A stretch of DNA of 41,816 bases from Bacteroidota bacterium (lineage in GTDB: Bacteria; Bacteroidota; Ignavibacteria; Ignavibacteriales; Ignavibacteriaceae). Position numbers and translations under genes: made by a program. The stretch spans positions 1 through 41,816 of the forward strand of contig JAKAJV010000105.1 of assembly GCA_021813585.1 (NCBI GenBank). The letters are read 5' to 3'. Below the pieces are notes generated by a model. That model ran no database searches, was not told the DNA's origin, and worked only from the letters and a program-made list of their open reading frames with translations. How positions within the stretch are numbered: the stretch's first letter is position 1; every line of letters starts with the position of its first letter. Positions 16,027 through 25,024 of the stretch are shown here, one piece after another.

Positions 16027-17342
16027 TTCGAATTTTTCTTCCAGTAAAAATATACCGGCAGACCCAGCCCAAGCATTATAATTCCAGCTATTGCCTGCTG
16101 CGGCTTTTCGATTAATGTACTTAAAACAAACCAGACAGCTATCGCTATAAAAAATAAAGGAGTGAACGGATATCCTAATGCTTTATAATCTCTTTTCGCA
16201 CCGGGCATTTTCTTTCTGAAGATGAAAATTGTAGCTGCTGTTAGAGCAAAGAAAATCCAATCCGTAAATACAACGTATGAAATCAAATTCTCGAAAGTTC
16301 CCCAGAATAATACAAGAACAATTGCCCAGGCTGATTGAATTATAATTGCATAATAAGGAGTATTATATTTCGGATGGATCGAGCTTACCTTTCTGAAGAA
16401 TATTCCGTCGCTTGCCATCGCAAAGTAAATTCTCGGTGCAGTTAATGTATAAATACCTGCCGTGCCGAATGTTGAAATGAAAATAGCGAGAGCTATTAAG
16501 CCGCCTCCTGCCGGACCTATAACTGTTCGCACCGCGTCTGCAGCTAGGCTTGAAGAGGCTCCTATTGAATTTACCGGAAGCAAATACATGTAGGCAATAT
16601 TTATTAAAACATAAATTGCGGTTACTGCCGAGGCAGCAATTATCATCGCTATCGGAACATCTCGCTTGGCATTCTTTGCTTCGCCGGCGGTATAGGTTGC
16701 ATGCTGCCAGCCGCCATAAGACCAAAGTACTCCGACCATGGCGACCGCAATTCCGCTCCACTCTGTCCCTTTGTTAAAAATTGAAATTGAAAAACTTGTC
16801 CCGATAAAATTGAGATGACTGCTGCCTAAAATAAAACCGATGAGTATTACTCCGAAGATGCCAAGCAGCTTTAGCAGCGTAAACAGGTCGCTGAATATTC
16901 CGCCGACCTTAACGCCGTAAACATTGATAACCGTAAGAATAAATATTCCGGTGACTGCAACAATCTTAATTCCGATCGGGCTGAAGTGAATAAAATATCC
17001 CAGGTAAGTTGCAAAGGCTACGCTAAGTGCGGCAATACCGCCGGTGTTAACAACTAAAAAATACGCCCAGCCGTACAGAAAGCCAGCCAGCTTGCCGTAA
17101 CCTTCGGAAAGATAAACATAAACGCCGCCCGCTCCCGGCATCATTGAACCGAGTTCCGCAAATGTTAATGCGCCGCAAAGAGCTTGCAGCCCGCCTATAA
17201 ACCAGATAAATATTATTAATGACGGAAAAGGAATTGCCCTTGCAATGATTGAGGGAGTTAAAAATATTCCCGAGCCGATCATTGATCCGATCGCAATCAT
17301 AATAAGATCAAAACGGGAGAGTTCCTTCTTTAGCTGAGCCAT
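16023..17342 (-). CDS. APC-superfamily amino acid permease
   Basis: The protein has 439 residues, using the ATG at 17342; an upstream extension would overlap the preceding gene, whose stop lies five bases before this ATG. The typical APC N-terminus reads FDLIMIAIGSMIGSGIFLTPS, whose GSGIF motif contacts substrate backbone groups in this superfamily. Further motifs include FAELGSMMPGAGGVYVYLSEGYG and VLWSYGGWQHATYTAGEAKNAKRDVPIA. About 12 membrane helices are visible. It most resembles LAT/SLC7-like exchangers or permeases. The substrate is presumably an amino acid but cannot be named. It is the last gene of a run with a Memo-like protein, a ROK kinase and a GH15-like enzyme, which is an odd partner set for an amino acid carrier. 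Confidence 0.88.
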   Translation of the reverse strand: MAQLKKELSRFDLIMIAIGSMIGSGIFLTPSIIARAIPFPSLIIFIWFIGGLQALCGALTFAELGSMMPGAGGVYVYLSEGYGKLAGFLYGWAYFLVVNTGGIAALSVAFATYLGYFIHFSPIGIKIVAVTGIFILTVINVYGVKVGGIFSDLFTLLKLLGIFGVILIGFILGSSHLNFIGTSFSISIFNKGTEWSGIAVAMVGVLWSYGGWQHATYTAGEAKNAKRDVPIAMIIAASAVTAIYVLINIAYMYLLPVNSIGASSSLAADAVRTVIGPAGGGLIALAIFISTFGTAGIYTLTAPRIYFAMASDGIFFRKVSSIHPKYNTPYYAIIIQSAWAIVLVLFWGTFENLISYVVFTDWIFFALTAATIFIFRKKMPGAKRDYKALGYPFTPLFFIAIAVWFVLSTLIEKPQQAIAGIIMLGLGLPVYFYWKKNSK

Positions 17343-17347
17343 AAATT

Positions 17348-18421
17348 CTATTTTAAATAAAAACCTGCCGAAAGCCACCCGCACCAGTGCTTTAACGAAA
17401 ACGGCGCGGTAGTTCCCAGGTTCGTATGTTTAACCGGTATTACGCCTTCGGTGTATGTATCGGAGTACTTGAACAGCTTGCCGGATAAATTTTTGCCGCC
17501 GGATTCTTTTATAACTTTCGCTGCCGTAAGCAGCCCGAAGGGAACGGAAAACTTTCCGCACCATACAGGGCACGGAGGATTATCCGACGGCGTTCCCCAA
17601 AGCTCTTTGGTAAGGTTCTTTATCTTCTCCGTGCTTAATATTCCGTCGAAGGTTTCTTTTGCAATTCTTACATTGTTGGCAGCAGCTTCCTCGTGAGCTT
17701 TCTTGTCCTCGCCGTAAGGTATGTTATCAAAGTCTTTCCCGTAATGATCCGCATCGGCGGAGATCAAAAAAAAGATATCTTTCCCGGTCTTCAAATTATT
17801 TTGCTTAATATAACCCGATATTATTTTTGCCAGCTTATCACTCACCTGTTCCATTCTTTCAAACGGCATTTGAGTAACCATTATTGGCGTTATTTTAATA
17901 TCGCGGTTATAATATTGAAGGAAGGGGACAAGCGCTTCAATTGAATGCTCTATATCCTGCGCCTTATCGCTAACGATGTAGTCTTCGCCTTTAAGCTTGT
18001 CCTTTATGATTTCTCTTAACGGCGAGATACTTACGTTGCCGTACGGGCCGTGCCAGAATTTATAGTCGTCAAAGATTAAAACATTCTGCGGGTCGTTCAT
18101 CGCCTTTCTTACGGTGCCGTGTGTAACTCCAAAGATTACGACTTCCTTGGTCCTTATTAATTTATATAGCGGGTAATACACGCTGCCCGCATAAAGATAA
18201 TCATCGTGGGGCGAGATTGCCGCAACTAAATTCCCGGCTGGAAATTCTTTTCCCTTAGCATGAGACGAAAGATATTTCATCAGCAGGTTCATTTCATCCG
18301 CATGCCAGCAGAAACCTACGTTATCGCGGATAGGTCTAATTTCCTGTGCCATAATTTTACCTGTACGTTGAACAAGAAGAATGAAAATTACTAAAACAGC
18401 AAGCTGTAAATTCGGTCTCAT
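17348..18421 (-). CDS. amrB: Exported Memo-like protein (AmmeMemoRadiSam system protein B family)
   Basis: This protein of 357 residues starts at an ATG preceded by GGGAGAAATT, a clear ribosome-binding site. An N-terminal hydrophobic stretch (LQLAVLVIFILLV, then MAQE) looks like a signal peptide, which is unusual for Memo proteins. The family core is present: VAAISPHDDYLYAG with H72, VIFGVTHGT with H101, and CPVWCGKFSVPFGLL with C288. These correspond to the two histidines and one cysteine that bind metal in Memo proteins. Loop sequences such as EHSIEALVPFLQYY and FFLISADADHYG also fit the family. The partners AMMECR1 and radical SAM protein A are absent here. Its function in this operon, between a ROK kinase and a permease, is unknown; a metal-dependent redox or hydrolytic role would be inference. 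The gene symbol reflects family membership only. Confidence 0.8.
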   Translation of the reverse strand: MRPNLQLAVLVIFILLVQRTGKIMAQEIRPIRDNVGFCWHADEMNLLMKYLSSHAKGKEFPAGNLVAAISPHDDYLYAGSVYYPLYKLIRTKEVVIFGVTHGTVRKAMNDPQNVLIFDDYKFWHGPYGNVSISPLREIIKDKLKGEDYIVSDKAQDIEHSIEALVPFLQYYNRDIKITPIMVTQMPFERMEQVSDKLAKIISGYIKQNNLKTGKDIFFLISADADHYGKDFDNIPYGEDKKAHEEAAANNVRIAKETFDGILSTEKIKNLTKELWGTPSDNPPCPVWCGKFSVPFGLLTAAKVIKESGGKNLSGKLFKYSDTYTEGVIPVKHTNLGTTAPFSLKHWCGWLSAGFYLK

Positions 18422-18447
18422 AATTTCTCCCGTTTGATTTTAACAAG

Positions 18448-19317
18448 TTAAGCTATTGAATTTTTATTTTCAAAAAACAATGCAGCCGCTCCTAGGATAG
18501 GGGAGTTATCCAGCCCGGAGACTTCAATTTTAAGATTAGTCAGCGAGCGCTTAAATTCGAATCGGCCCACGCTTTCCATTAAAGCTTTTTTAAATAAAGG
18601 GAAGGCTTTGCTTATTGACCCGCCGAAAATAATTATCTCAGGATCGATAGAATATAATACAAGGTTTACAGAATTGCCAAGCTCAAAGCCGAATTCCTCG
18701 AAGGCTTTGACGGATTGTTCATCGCCTGATAGTGCTTTGTTGTATAAAGCATCTCCCGGTATGCCGTAAATATTTTTGAAGAACATACCGCTGCAGTAAT
18801 ATTCATAAGTATGGTCTTTATAAGGTATGGTTCCGAATTCGCCCGCTCCGCAGTTTCTGCCGCTGTACAAGCTGCCGTTTATTATAAGGCCAACGCCTAT
18901 GCCGGTACCAAGCGTTACACAAGCTGCATTTTTGTATCCTTTAGCCTTGCCGAAAAACTTTTCTCCCGTCGCAAAACAATTAGCATCGTTGTTTATGTAT
19001 ACCGGCACCTTATACCTGTCTTCCATTATCTCTTTAAGAGGCACTTCTTTCCATGAAGGGATGTTCTGAACATCGTAAACAATTCCGCGCTCAACATCCA
19101 GGATGCTTGGAACGCCGGTTCCAATTCCGCATATTTCTTTATTGAAGATTGGATCGACGACTGAAAAAATATTTTCCAATACATTTTCCGCGCTGCCGTC
19201 TTTATCTACCTTGCATGATAATATTTTTTTTACGGAAGAACCATCAACAATCCCCGCGCGGACATTTGTCCCGCCCAGATCAATGCCAATTACTTTTTGT
19301 TTATCGGAATTATTCAT
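18448..19317 (-). CDS. ROK-family sugar kinase (glucokinase-like)
   Basis: The protein has 289 residues from the ATG at 19317. A TTG four codons upstream is possible, and no ribosome-binding site is obvious. The ATP-binding motif GIDLGGTNVRAGIVD, the catalytic region INNDANCFATGE (aspartate in NND) and the phosphate motif VTLGTGIGVGLIINGSLYSG identify an ROK kinase. GAGEFGTIPYKDHTYEYYCSG follows, where classical ROK proteins have a zinc-binding CxCGxxGC motif. Only one cysteine is present here, as I recall for some Bacteroidota glucokinases. It should phosphorylate glucose or a related hexose in the cytoplasm with ATP. The 28-base gap after the GH15-like gene and the sugar permease nearby support a role in glucan-derived glucose use. 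Confidence 0.88.
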   Translation of the reverse strand: MNNSDKQKVIGIDLGGTNVRAGIVDGSSVKKILSCKVDKDGSAENVLENIFSVVDPIFNKEICGIGTGVPSILDVERGIVYDVQNIPSWKEVPLKEIMEDRYKVPVYINNDANCFATGEKFFGKAKGYKNAACVTLGTGIGVGLIINGSLYSGRNCGAGEFGTIPYKDHTYEYYCSGMFFKNIYGIPGDALYNKALSGDEQSVKAFEEFGFELGNSVNLVLYSIDPEIIIFGGSISKAFPLFKKALMESVGRFEFKRSLTNLKIEVSGLDNSPILGAAALFFENKNSIA

Positions 19318-19345
19318 TGATAAAAACAACCGCTTACCTGCGGAT

Positions 19346-21259
19346 TTATTTTAAAGTGCTTTTGCTGTATTCATAAACCGATGCCGCGAACTCTGCATTG
19401 CACCAAGACAGCGGCGATGCCTCGCTGCAATCCGAGCCGTTGCCGTAAATTCTTTCAGGCATTAAGCCGTACACATTCGAATTTTTTATCATCCAGTCTA
19501 TTTGAGCTTTAGCTGTTTTTTTATCGCCGTAAAGGGACTGGTATTCTGCCGAAGCGGCAGTTGTAAAAAAGAATGCACACGAGCCGTAGTCCGATAAGCC
19601 GCCCTTTTCCGTGTATTCAAAGTACTGAACTCCCCCGTTTAAGATGACGGTATTATTTAGAATAAAATTGTTGGAGTTCTCCATTTCAATATTATTCGGG
19701 TAGCCCCAGATGATTCCGAAATTTATTGATGTATCCCAAAGGTATAGCGTATCGTATGTAGGAGTTGAGATTGAGGAGTTATCGGCGGCCTTTACGCCGT
19801 GGAAGCGCAGGTCGGTATATGTATTCCTTTTTTTATCGTACGTCTTGTACAGCGAAGTCGAAATAGTGCCGGAAGCTTTAAGATAAATTTTTGCTTTTAC
19901 CGTATCGCCGAATTCATCCGCAATACGCGAAGCAGTTCTTAAAGCCGCAGAGCACGTCATATTGGTAGCGGGAAGATATCCCGTCCATTCAATTATTCCG
20001 CCTTCGTAAAGCAAACCGGATTTGTCGATGCTTCCGACAAGAAAATCGGCAAGCTCATAAATGAAGTTTTTGCCTGCGAGCCAGATATTTGTTTTAGCAT
20101 GGTATTCATCAAGCAGTTGAATTAAATAACCGTTGGCATCCCATTCAGGCTCGTTATACCGCGCACCAGAGCCTGCATCGACTGCTTTTGAATAAGCATC
20201 GTACCGTGCAAAAAATTCTCCTGGAGATTTATGCGGAATGCCGGGAGATGTCCAAAACTTTATTATTTGTTCTGCTTCTTCGAGGTGGCCGGTTAATAAA
20301 AATACACGCGCACACATCATTGCATCTCGCGGGTAGAGCTGCGGCATGTTGTTGGTTACAAACTGTCCGGTTATGTCGGCCGGTATCTGTCCGTTTAGAT
20401 CGGCGGCTTTTACACTGTAAAGCGTTCGCTTAAAGAAATCCAAGTATATATTTTTTTTCTTAAAATCATTTTTAAATACCGGCAGTCTGCCTTTGTTAAT
20501 CCAATCTTCCCAGTGCTTTAATGCCGATGCGTACAAGTCCTTAATCCTTTTTAAGGATTCCAATTTATCCTCAGCTTTCCTGAGTGATTCGGCTAAAATA
20601 ATTACTACACTAATTTTTTTGCCCGGCACCAATTTACCGGAAATAGTAATTACGGAGTCTTTTAATTCCATCGAGCTGCCGGCTTCCATACACGCTGCAA
20701 GCAGGACGGTATTGTTCGACCATTTAGCGGCGGCAAAGTCGTTCCCCTTTTTTAGCTCAGTTAAATCGGTTGTACGGTCGGTAATAATTTTCTTTCTTAG
20801 AAAAAGGTTAAAGCATTGAGTGTAATCCTTAAAGTTTCCGTCTGCGGCAAGAGATATAACAACAGCGTCTTCCGGGAGGGCGAAGCAAGTTACGTTTTCG
20901 GTAACATCATTTTTAAGCCGTGTTGTTGTTAAAGCTGAAAAAAAATCTTTTAAGCCCGCAGATGATTTCCCGGTTAATTGGTTTCCTCCGTCATCGTAAA
21001 TATTAAAGAAGGCAGAAGAAACATAGTCGGCGGTGTAATCCCGGTAGTATAGATGCTGGATTCCTTTTCCGCCAGAAGCAGATTCTATACGGGGGTCGTC
21101 CGAATAGACGGCGCATATTCTACCGTTGCCCAAGATTGCATTGCCTTTCCATGGTCCGCCGGCTGCGGCATTATCCGGTGCTGCCGCAGATGTTTTATTC
21201 GAAGCGATTAATAATGCGGCTATTAAGGTAAAGTAAATTATGTATGGATTTCTTTTCAT
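19346..21259 (-). CDS. Exported GH15-like glucosidase
   Basis: The protein has 637 residues with a signal peptide (MKRNPYIIYFTLIAALLIASNKTSA). An N-terminal beta-sandwich (about residues 30-260) is followed by an (alpha/alpha)6 barrel. GH15 features are present: QLYPRDAMMCARVFLLTGHLEEAEQI, the EPEWDANGYLIQLL motif, and LLYEGGIIEWTGYLPATNM with E424 as the candidate general acid. Near the end, LMPERIYG (E602) followed by ASPLSWCNAEFAASVY matches the general-base region of glucoamylase-like enzymes. Family members release glucose from alpha-linked glucans, trehalose or similar, and an alternative substrate such as an alpha-glucosylated compound cannot be excluded. It begins a unit with a ROK kinase, a Memo-like protein and an APC permease. 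A hairpin at 21336-21370 separates it from the upstream GH3 gene. Confidence 0.8.
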   Translation of the reverse strand: MKRNPYIIYFTLIAALLIASNKTSAAAPDNAAAGGPWKGNAILGNGRICAVYSDDPRIESASGGKGIQHLYYRDYTADYVSSAFFNIYDDGGNQLTGKSSAGLKDFFSALTTTRLKNDVTENVTCFALPEDAVVISLAADGNFKDYTQCFNLFLRKKIITDRTTDLTELKKGNDFAAAKWSNNTVLLAACMEAGSSMELKDSVITISGKLVPGKKISVVIILAESLRKAEDKLESLKRIKDLYASALKHWEDWINKGRLPVFKNDFKKKNIYLDFFKRTLYSVKAADLNGQIPADITGQFVTNNMPQLYPRDAMMCARVFLLTGHLEEAEQIIKFWTSPGIPHKSPGEFFARYDAYSKAVDAGSGARYNEPEWDANGYLIQLLDEYHAKTNIWLAGKNFIYELADFLVGSIDKSGLLYEGGIIEWTGYLPATNMTCSAALRTASRIADEFGDTVKAKIYLKASGTISTSLYKTYDKKRNTYTDLRFHGVKAADNSSISTPTYDTLYLWDTSINFGIIWGYPNNIEMENSNNFILNNTVILNGGVQYFEYTEKGGLSDYGSCAFFFTTAASAEYQSLYGDKKTAKAQIDWMIKNSNVYGLMPERIYGNGSDCSEASPLSWCNAEFAASVYEYSKSTLK

Positions 21260-21335
21260 TTATATCCGGTTCCGTAATAAATAATAAATCTTTTGCAGAT
21301 AAAATATAATATCATTCAGTCATTAAGAAAAAGGA

Positions 21336-21370
21336 ATGCTCTTAATTTTTAATTTTGAAATTAAGAGCAT
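21336..21370 (-). terminator. Hairpin terminator after the GH3 gene
   Basis: ATGCTCTTAATTT and AAATTAAGAGCAT form a perfect 13-base stem around a nine-base loop. In the minus direction the stem is followed by TCCTTTTTC, giving a short T-run. It lies about 70 bases after the GH3 stop codon, so it probably ends that transcript. The AT-rich stem makes it weaker than a classical terminator. Confidence 0.55.
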
Positions 21371-21441
21371 TTGGAAATAGATTGCCGATAGGACTAAGAG
21401 CAAGAGTAAGATGACAGGATTTATTCTATCGATAATTTGAA

Positions 21442-23283
21442 TTAATATGTCAATCCGTATCCGTATGGGAACAGCGGGTCATAATTCTTATCGCCGTAAT
21501 TTATAGGCACCTGCTTCATATCCCTAGGCCATGAATGCGAAAGCTTTCCGGCCGGCTTGTAATCTCCGAAAAGAACATCGGCAACGCCTTCGCCTTCGGT
21601 TCCGGGAAGCCATGCAGCAACAAATGCGTTTGAATTTTTAAGCGCCTTGTTTATTATCATCGGTCTTCCGGAAATAAGGATTACTACAACCGGGATGCCT
21701 TTGCCTTTTATTTTTTCAACCAGAGCGTTATCTTCTTCCGATAGTGCAAGGTTATCTCTGTCGCCCATCATTTCGGCATACGGCTTTTCTCCTACAACAA
21801 CAACAGCGGCATCGGCATTATCAACGCCTGAGCCGTCCTTTGAAAAAATAATTTTGGTTGAAGCGGAGACAGCCTGCTTAATTCCCTGCAGAATAGTAGT
21901 GCCGCCGGGGGTTATATCGCCTGTTTGTCCCTGCCAGCTTATAGTCCAGCCGCCGCACTGGCTGCCCAGGTCATCGGCCTTCTCGCCAATAACGGCAAGC
22001 GTTTTTATATCCTTAGATAACGGCAGGGTTTTATCTTCATTTTTTAAGAGTACCAGCGATTGTCTTACGCATTCCCGCGCCGCTTCGCGATGCTCTTTAG
22101 AGCCGACTTGGGATGTATACTTCCTGTCGGTAAATGGATGTTCAAAAACATTCATCTCCATTTTAACCGTTAATATTCTCCTTACGGCATCGTCAATCCT
22201 CGATTCGGCAACTCCGCCTTCTTTTACTAATTCTTTAAGATCATTTATAAACTGGATGTAATTATTGTTTTGGCCGGGTCCGTTCGGAATCATTATCATA
22301 TCGAGGCCTGCATTGATTGACTTCTCAATATCGGTTTCGTAATTGCCGCCTAGCTGGTCAATCGCCGCCCAGTCCGATACTAAAAATCCGCTAAAGCCCA
22401 GCTCATCTTTTAATACATCGGTCAGCAGGTATTTATTGCCGTGCATTTTTACGCCGTTCCAACTGCTGTATGAAACCATAATTGTTCTAGCTCCTGCTTT
22501 TATTGCCGCAACGTAGCCCGGCAGATGAATTTTTCTTAGAGTGGCTTCGTCGCATTCGGTGTTGCCCTGGTCCTTGCCGTTTGTTGTTCCGCCGTCTCCT
22601 ACGAAATGTTTTGCACACGCCAGAATAGAAGCCTCCGAATTTAATTCATTACCCTGCAGTCCTTCTATAAATGCAGCGCCCATCCCGGAAACAAGCCCGG
22701 GGGTTTCTCCGTAGCTCTCATATGTCCTTCCCCATCTAATATCTCTTGCAACGGCAACGCAGGGAGCGAAATCCCAATTCATCCCCGTCCCGGCAATTTC
22801 TTCGGCGGTAATTCGTCCTTCTTCCTTTACCAGTCCGGTATTGCGTGTGCAGCCCATCCCGATGTTATGCGGAAAGATTACGGCGCCTTTTACGTTGTTG
22901 TGCCCATGCACCGCATCAACTCCGTAAATGATGGGAATTCTCAGTCTCGACTTTAATGCATAGGATTGAAGCATATCATAATAATCTGCCCAGCCTTTAG
23001 CAGACTCGTCTGCAATTTCTGAATTGCCGCCGCACAGAACGGAGCCGATGGAATATTTTGCAATGTCGTTCGGATCTTTTAATGCAAGTATATCCACTTG
23101 TGTCATCTGCCCTATCTTCTCGTCAAGCGTCATTAGTGCCAGTAGTGAATCAACCTTTTGTTTTATCATGCCGGATTTTCTTTTTGACGGTGAATATACT
23201 GAATTATATTTACCGAATCCGGAAAACAGCATTGTGAAAACTACAAGCAGTGATGTTATTAAAATCTTGTATGAAGGTTTCAT
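21442..23283 (-). CDS. GH3 beta-glucosidase / beta-glucan exohydrolase, exported
   Basis: The protein has 613 residues. The N-terminal helix [20 protein letters not shown] is a signal peptide or membrane anchor. The first GH3 domain starts near [14 protein letters not shown] and carries [17 protein letters not shown] and the nucleophile motif [14 protein letters not shown] with D304. The second domain includes the RGD-like loop region and ends in the canonical [10 protein letters not shown] right at the stop codon, so there is no fibronectin-like third domain. This layout matches plant-type beta-D-glucan exohydrolases and their bacterial relatives, which release glucose from beta-1,3, 1,4 or 1,6 glucans. 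The gene follows the sugar permease by 30 bases and is likely cotranscribed with it. It probably acts in the periplasm on oligosaccharides made by the GH16 enzymes. Confidence 0.92.
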   Translation of the reverse strand: MKPSYKILITSLLVVFTMLFSGFGKYNSVYSPSKRKSGMIKQKVDSLLALMTLDEKIGQMTQVDILALKDPNDIAKYSIGSVLCGGNSEIADESAKGWADYYDMLQSYALKSRLRIPIIYGVDAVHGHNNVKGAVIFPHNIGMGCTRNTGLVKEEGRITAEEIAGTGMNWDFAPCVAVARDIRWGRTYESYGETPGLVSGMGAAFIEGLQGNELNSEASILACAKHFVGDGGTTNGKDQGNTECDEATLRKIHLPGYVAAIKAGARTIMVSYSSWNGVKMHGNKYLLTDVLKDELGFSGFLVSDWAAIDQLGGNYETDIEKSINAGLDMIMIPNGPGQNNNYIQFINDLKELVKEGGVAESRIDDAVRRILTVKMEMNVFEHPFTDRKYTSQVGSKEHREAARECVRQSLVLLKNEDKTLPLSKDIKTLAVIGEKADDLGSQCGGWTISWQGQTGDITPGGTTILQGIKQAVSASTKIIFSKDGSGVDNADAAVVVVGEKPYAEMMGDRDNLALSEEDNALVEKIKGKGIPVVVILISGRPMIINKALKNSNAFVAAWLPGTEGEGVADVLFGDYKPAGKLSHSWPRDMKQVPINYGDKNYDPLFPYGYGLTY

Positions 23284-23313
23284 AATTCGCCTATAAAATT
23301 ATTTCGTTAACCG

Positions 23314-24639
23314 TTATGCTCTTGCTGATTTTAGATGAGCCGGGATGTGCCCTTTATAACCGTAGTAAGCTATGTAAAGATAGCACAGCACCGGGAGTAT
23401 GAACGCATGATGGATCCCAATGTTGTCTGCAAGAACACCCTGTAAAACCGGTATTAAGGCGCCGCCTACAATTGCCATAATTAGAATGCCCGAAGCCTGC
23501 CCGGTATGCTTTCCTAATCCTGCTATACCGAGAGTAAAGATGGTAGGGAACATAATTGAGTTAAACAGGCCGACCAGCAGAACCGCCCACATAGCAACAT
23601 GACCGGTGAATATCATAGTTATAATTACAAGTGAGCCTGCCACTACTGAATTAAATCCCAGAACATTGCCCGGCTTCAATTTCCTCAGCACTGCCGATCC
23701 GATAAACCGGCCGACCATTGCACCGCCCCAGTAAAGAGATACATATTTCCCGGCTTGCGCTTCAGTTAATCCGCCGATATTTTTTTCGCCTAAATAGTTT
23801 ACTAAAAAGCTTCCGATTGCTACCTCGGCGCCGACATAAACGAAAATGCCGACCGCGCCAAGAAGGACATGTTTGTATTTCCATGCACTGTCGTGTATAT
23901 GGTCGAACGTGCCGTTTGCCTTGCCGTTGTTGTTGGACTCGGCTTTTATCTCCGGCAGCTTTACTGCACCGATTGCTGCCGCCAGAATAAACAGTGCCGC
24001 GGCCAATCCAAGATACGGAACCTGTACCGCTGAAGCTTCGGCTAATTTGTATGCAGTAAGCTGCGCAGAATCCAATTTTGCTATTTCCGCAGCGCTCTTT
24101 ACCGCAACAGACAGAATAAGAATTGAACCGAAGTACGGCGCAATTGTAGTTCCGAGAGAGTTGAATGCCTGTGTAAGATTCAAACGGCTGGAAGCCATTT
24201 CCGGCTTGCCTAGGATTGATACATACGGGTTTGCAGCCACCTGAAGCAGCGTTATACCCGATGCCAGGATAAAGAAAGCAAACAGAAATAAGGGGTACGA
24301 CCTGATAGCCGCAGCCGGATAAAACAGCAGACACCCTATACCTGCAGCAACAAGGCCGATTACTATTCCCTTCTTATAGCCGATCTTTTCTACTATATAA
24401 CCGGAAGGGAGCGACATTATAAAATATGCGGCAAAAAATACAAACTGGACCAGCATTGCCTGAGCGTAATTCAAGCTGAATACTGCCTTGAGATGCGGGA
24501 TTAGAATATCGTTTAATGCTGTTAAAAATCCCCACATAAAAAATAGAGATGTTAGTACAGTTAGTGCAGTTGTGTAATTGGTCTCTCCGTTTTTAATTGC
24601 GGTATTTTTTTCAATTGCAGTTGCCGGCGAAAAAGCCAT
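23314..24639 (-). CDS. gluP: MFS sugar permease of the FHS (fucose/glucose/galactose) family
   Basis: The protein has 441 residues, starting at an ATG with GGAG nine bases upstream. The FHS pattern is strong: [48 protein letters not shown], the [14 protein letters not shown] motif of the proton:glucose/galactose permeases, and [20 protein letters not shown]. About 12 membrane helices are visible. It should import a monosaccharide, most likely glucose or galactose, by proton symport across the inner membrane. It heads a two-gene unit with a GH3 enzyme. A likely sigma54 promoter lies about 205 bases upstream (24844-24860). The symbol is used in the family sense; exact substrate is inferred. Confidence 0.9.
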   Translation of the reverse strand: MAFSPATAIEKNTAIKNGETNYTTALTVLTSLFFMWGFLTALNDILIPHLKAVFSLNYAQAMLVQFVFFAAYFIMSLPSGYIVEKIGYKKGIVIGLVAAGIGCLLFYPAAAIRSYPLFLFAFFILASGITLLQVAANPYVSILGKPEMASSRLNLTQAFNSLGTTIAPYFGSILILSVAVKSAAEIAKLDSAQLTAYKLAEASAVQVPYLGLAAALFILAAAIGAVKLPEIKAESNNNGKANGTFDHIHDSAWKYKHVLLGAVGIFVYVGAEVAIGSFLVNYLGEKNIGGLTEAQAGKYVSLYWGGAMVGRFIGSAVLRKLKPGNVLGFNSVVAGSLVIITMIFTGHVAMWAVLLVGLFNSIMFPTIFTLGIAGLGKHTGQASGILIMAIVGGALIPVLQGVLADNIGIHHAFILPVLCYLYIAYYGYKGHIPAHLKSARA

Positions 24640-24843
24640 AGTCGATAACTCCTAAATTGTATGTTTATCTGAAAAATTTTTGCGGGCTAATTATTATACT
24701 TTTTAGCCTTCGCGGGCTGCTATTTGTTATTATCCTCCGCGGGGAAAATAAATTCTTTTATTTCCTCTATTGCAAATACAAATTGAGAATTACACTCAAG
24801 TTGAATAAAGGATATAGCATCCCTTTTTTAAACCACCTTTAAA

Positions 24844-24860
24844 GCGCAAATATTATGCCT
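24844..24860 (-). promoter_or_regulatory. Candidate sigma54 promoter for the sugar permease/GH3 unit
   Basis: On the minus strand the sequence reads AGGCATAATATTTGCGC. This matches the sigma54 consensus TGGCAY-N5-TTGC, with GG and GC separated by exactly ten bases; the mismatches are the first base (A for T) and the base after TTGC (G). Transcription would start near 24834-24836 and give a leader of roughly 195 bases before the permease ATG. An NtrC-type activator is encoded 12 kb away in the same window. Confidence 0.5.
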
Positions 24861-24890
24861 ATAAAATTGAGTTGCTGCCGTTACGGATTG

Positions 24891-24944
24891 CCTGCGGAAA
24901 ATGCCGAATTGTTATTTAAATAAAATTATCCGGCAGACTGCAGG
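24891..24944. promoter_or_regulatory. 54-base dyad upstream of the sigma54 match
   Basis: A perfect 12-base palindrome TTATTTAAATAA (24912-24923) is centred exactly between outer arms CCTGC (24891-24895) and GCAGG (24940-24944). Inner arms TGCCG and CGGCA also pair approximately. It lies about 30-85 bases upstream of the -24 element, where an enhancer-binding protein could sit. It could instead be the terminator hairpin of the GH16 gene that ends at 25025. Confidence 0.4.
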
Positions 24945-25024
24945 TTCACCGTTTTATTATTTTATAAATTTCGCTTATTAAAATGATAATCATGGTCAGC
25001 CGGGAAGCTTTATTCTAGTATGGC

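Larger units (their letters stand above)
24640..25024. other. Regulatory gap before the sugar permease
   Basis: The 385 bases contain no credible gene. They hold the 5' leader of the permease gene, a sigma54-type promoter match (24844-24860) and a 54-base dyad (24891-24944), described separately. The part next to 25024 may also contain the terminator of the upstream GH16 operon. Confidence 0.6.

Noticed and set aside
21647-22261. Long antisense open frame (about 200 codons) inside the GH3 gene
   Set aside because: Its composition is that of a reverse-strand shadow, rich in serine, proline and isoleucine, and no family features are seen.
24657-24842. Small open frame upstream of the sugar permease
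   Set aside because: It lies in the leader and promoter region, has no ribosome-binding site and encodes a low-complexity hydrophobic peptide.
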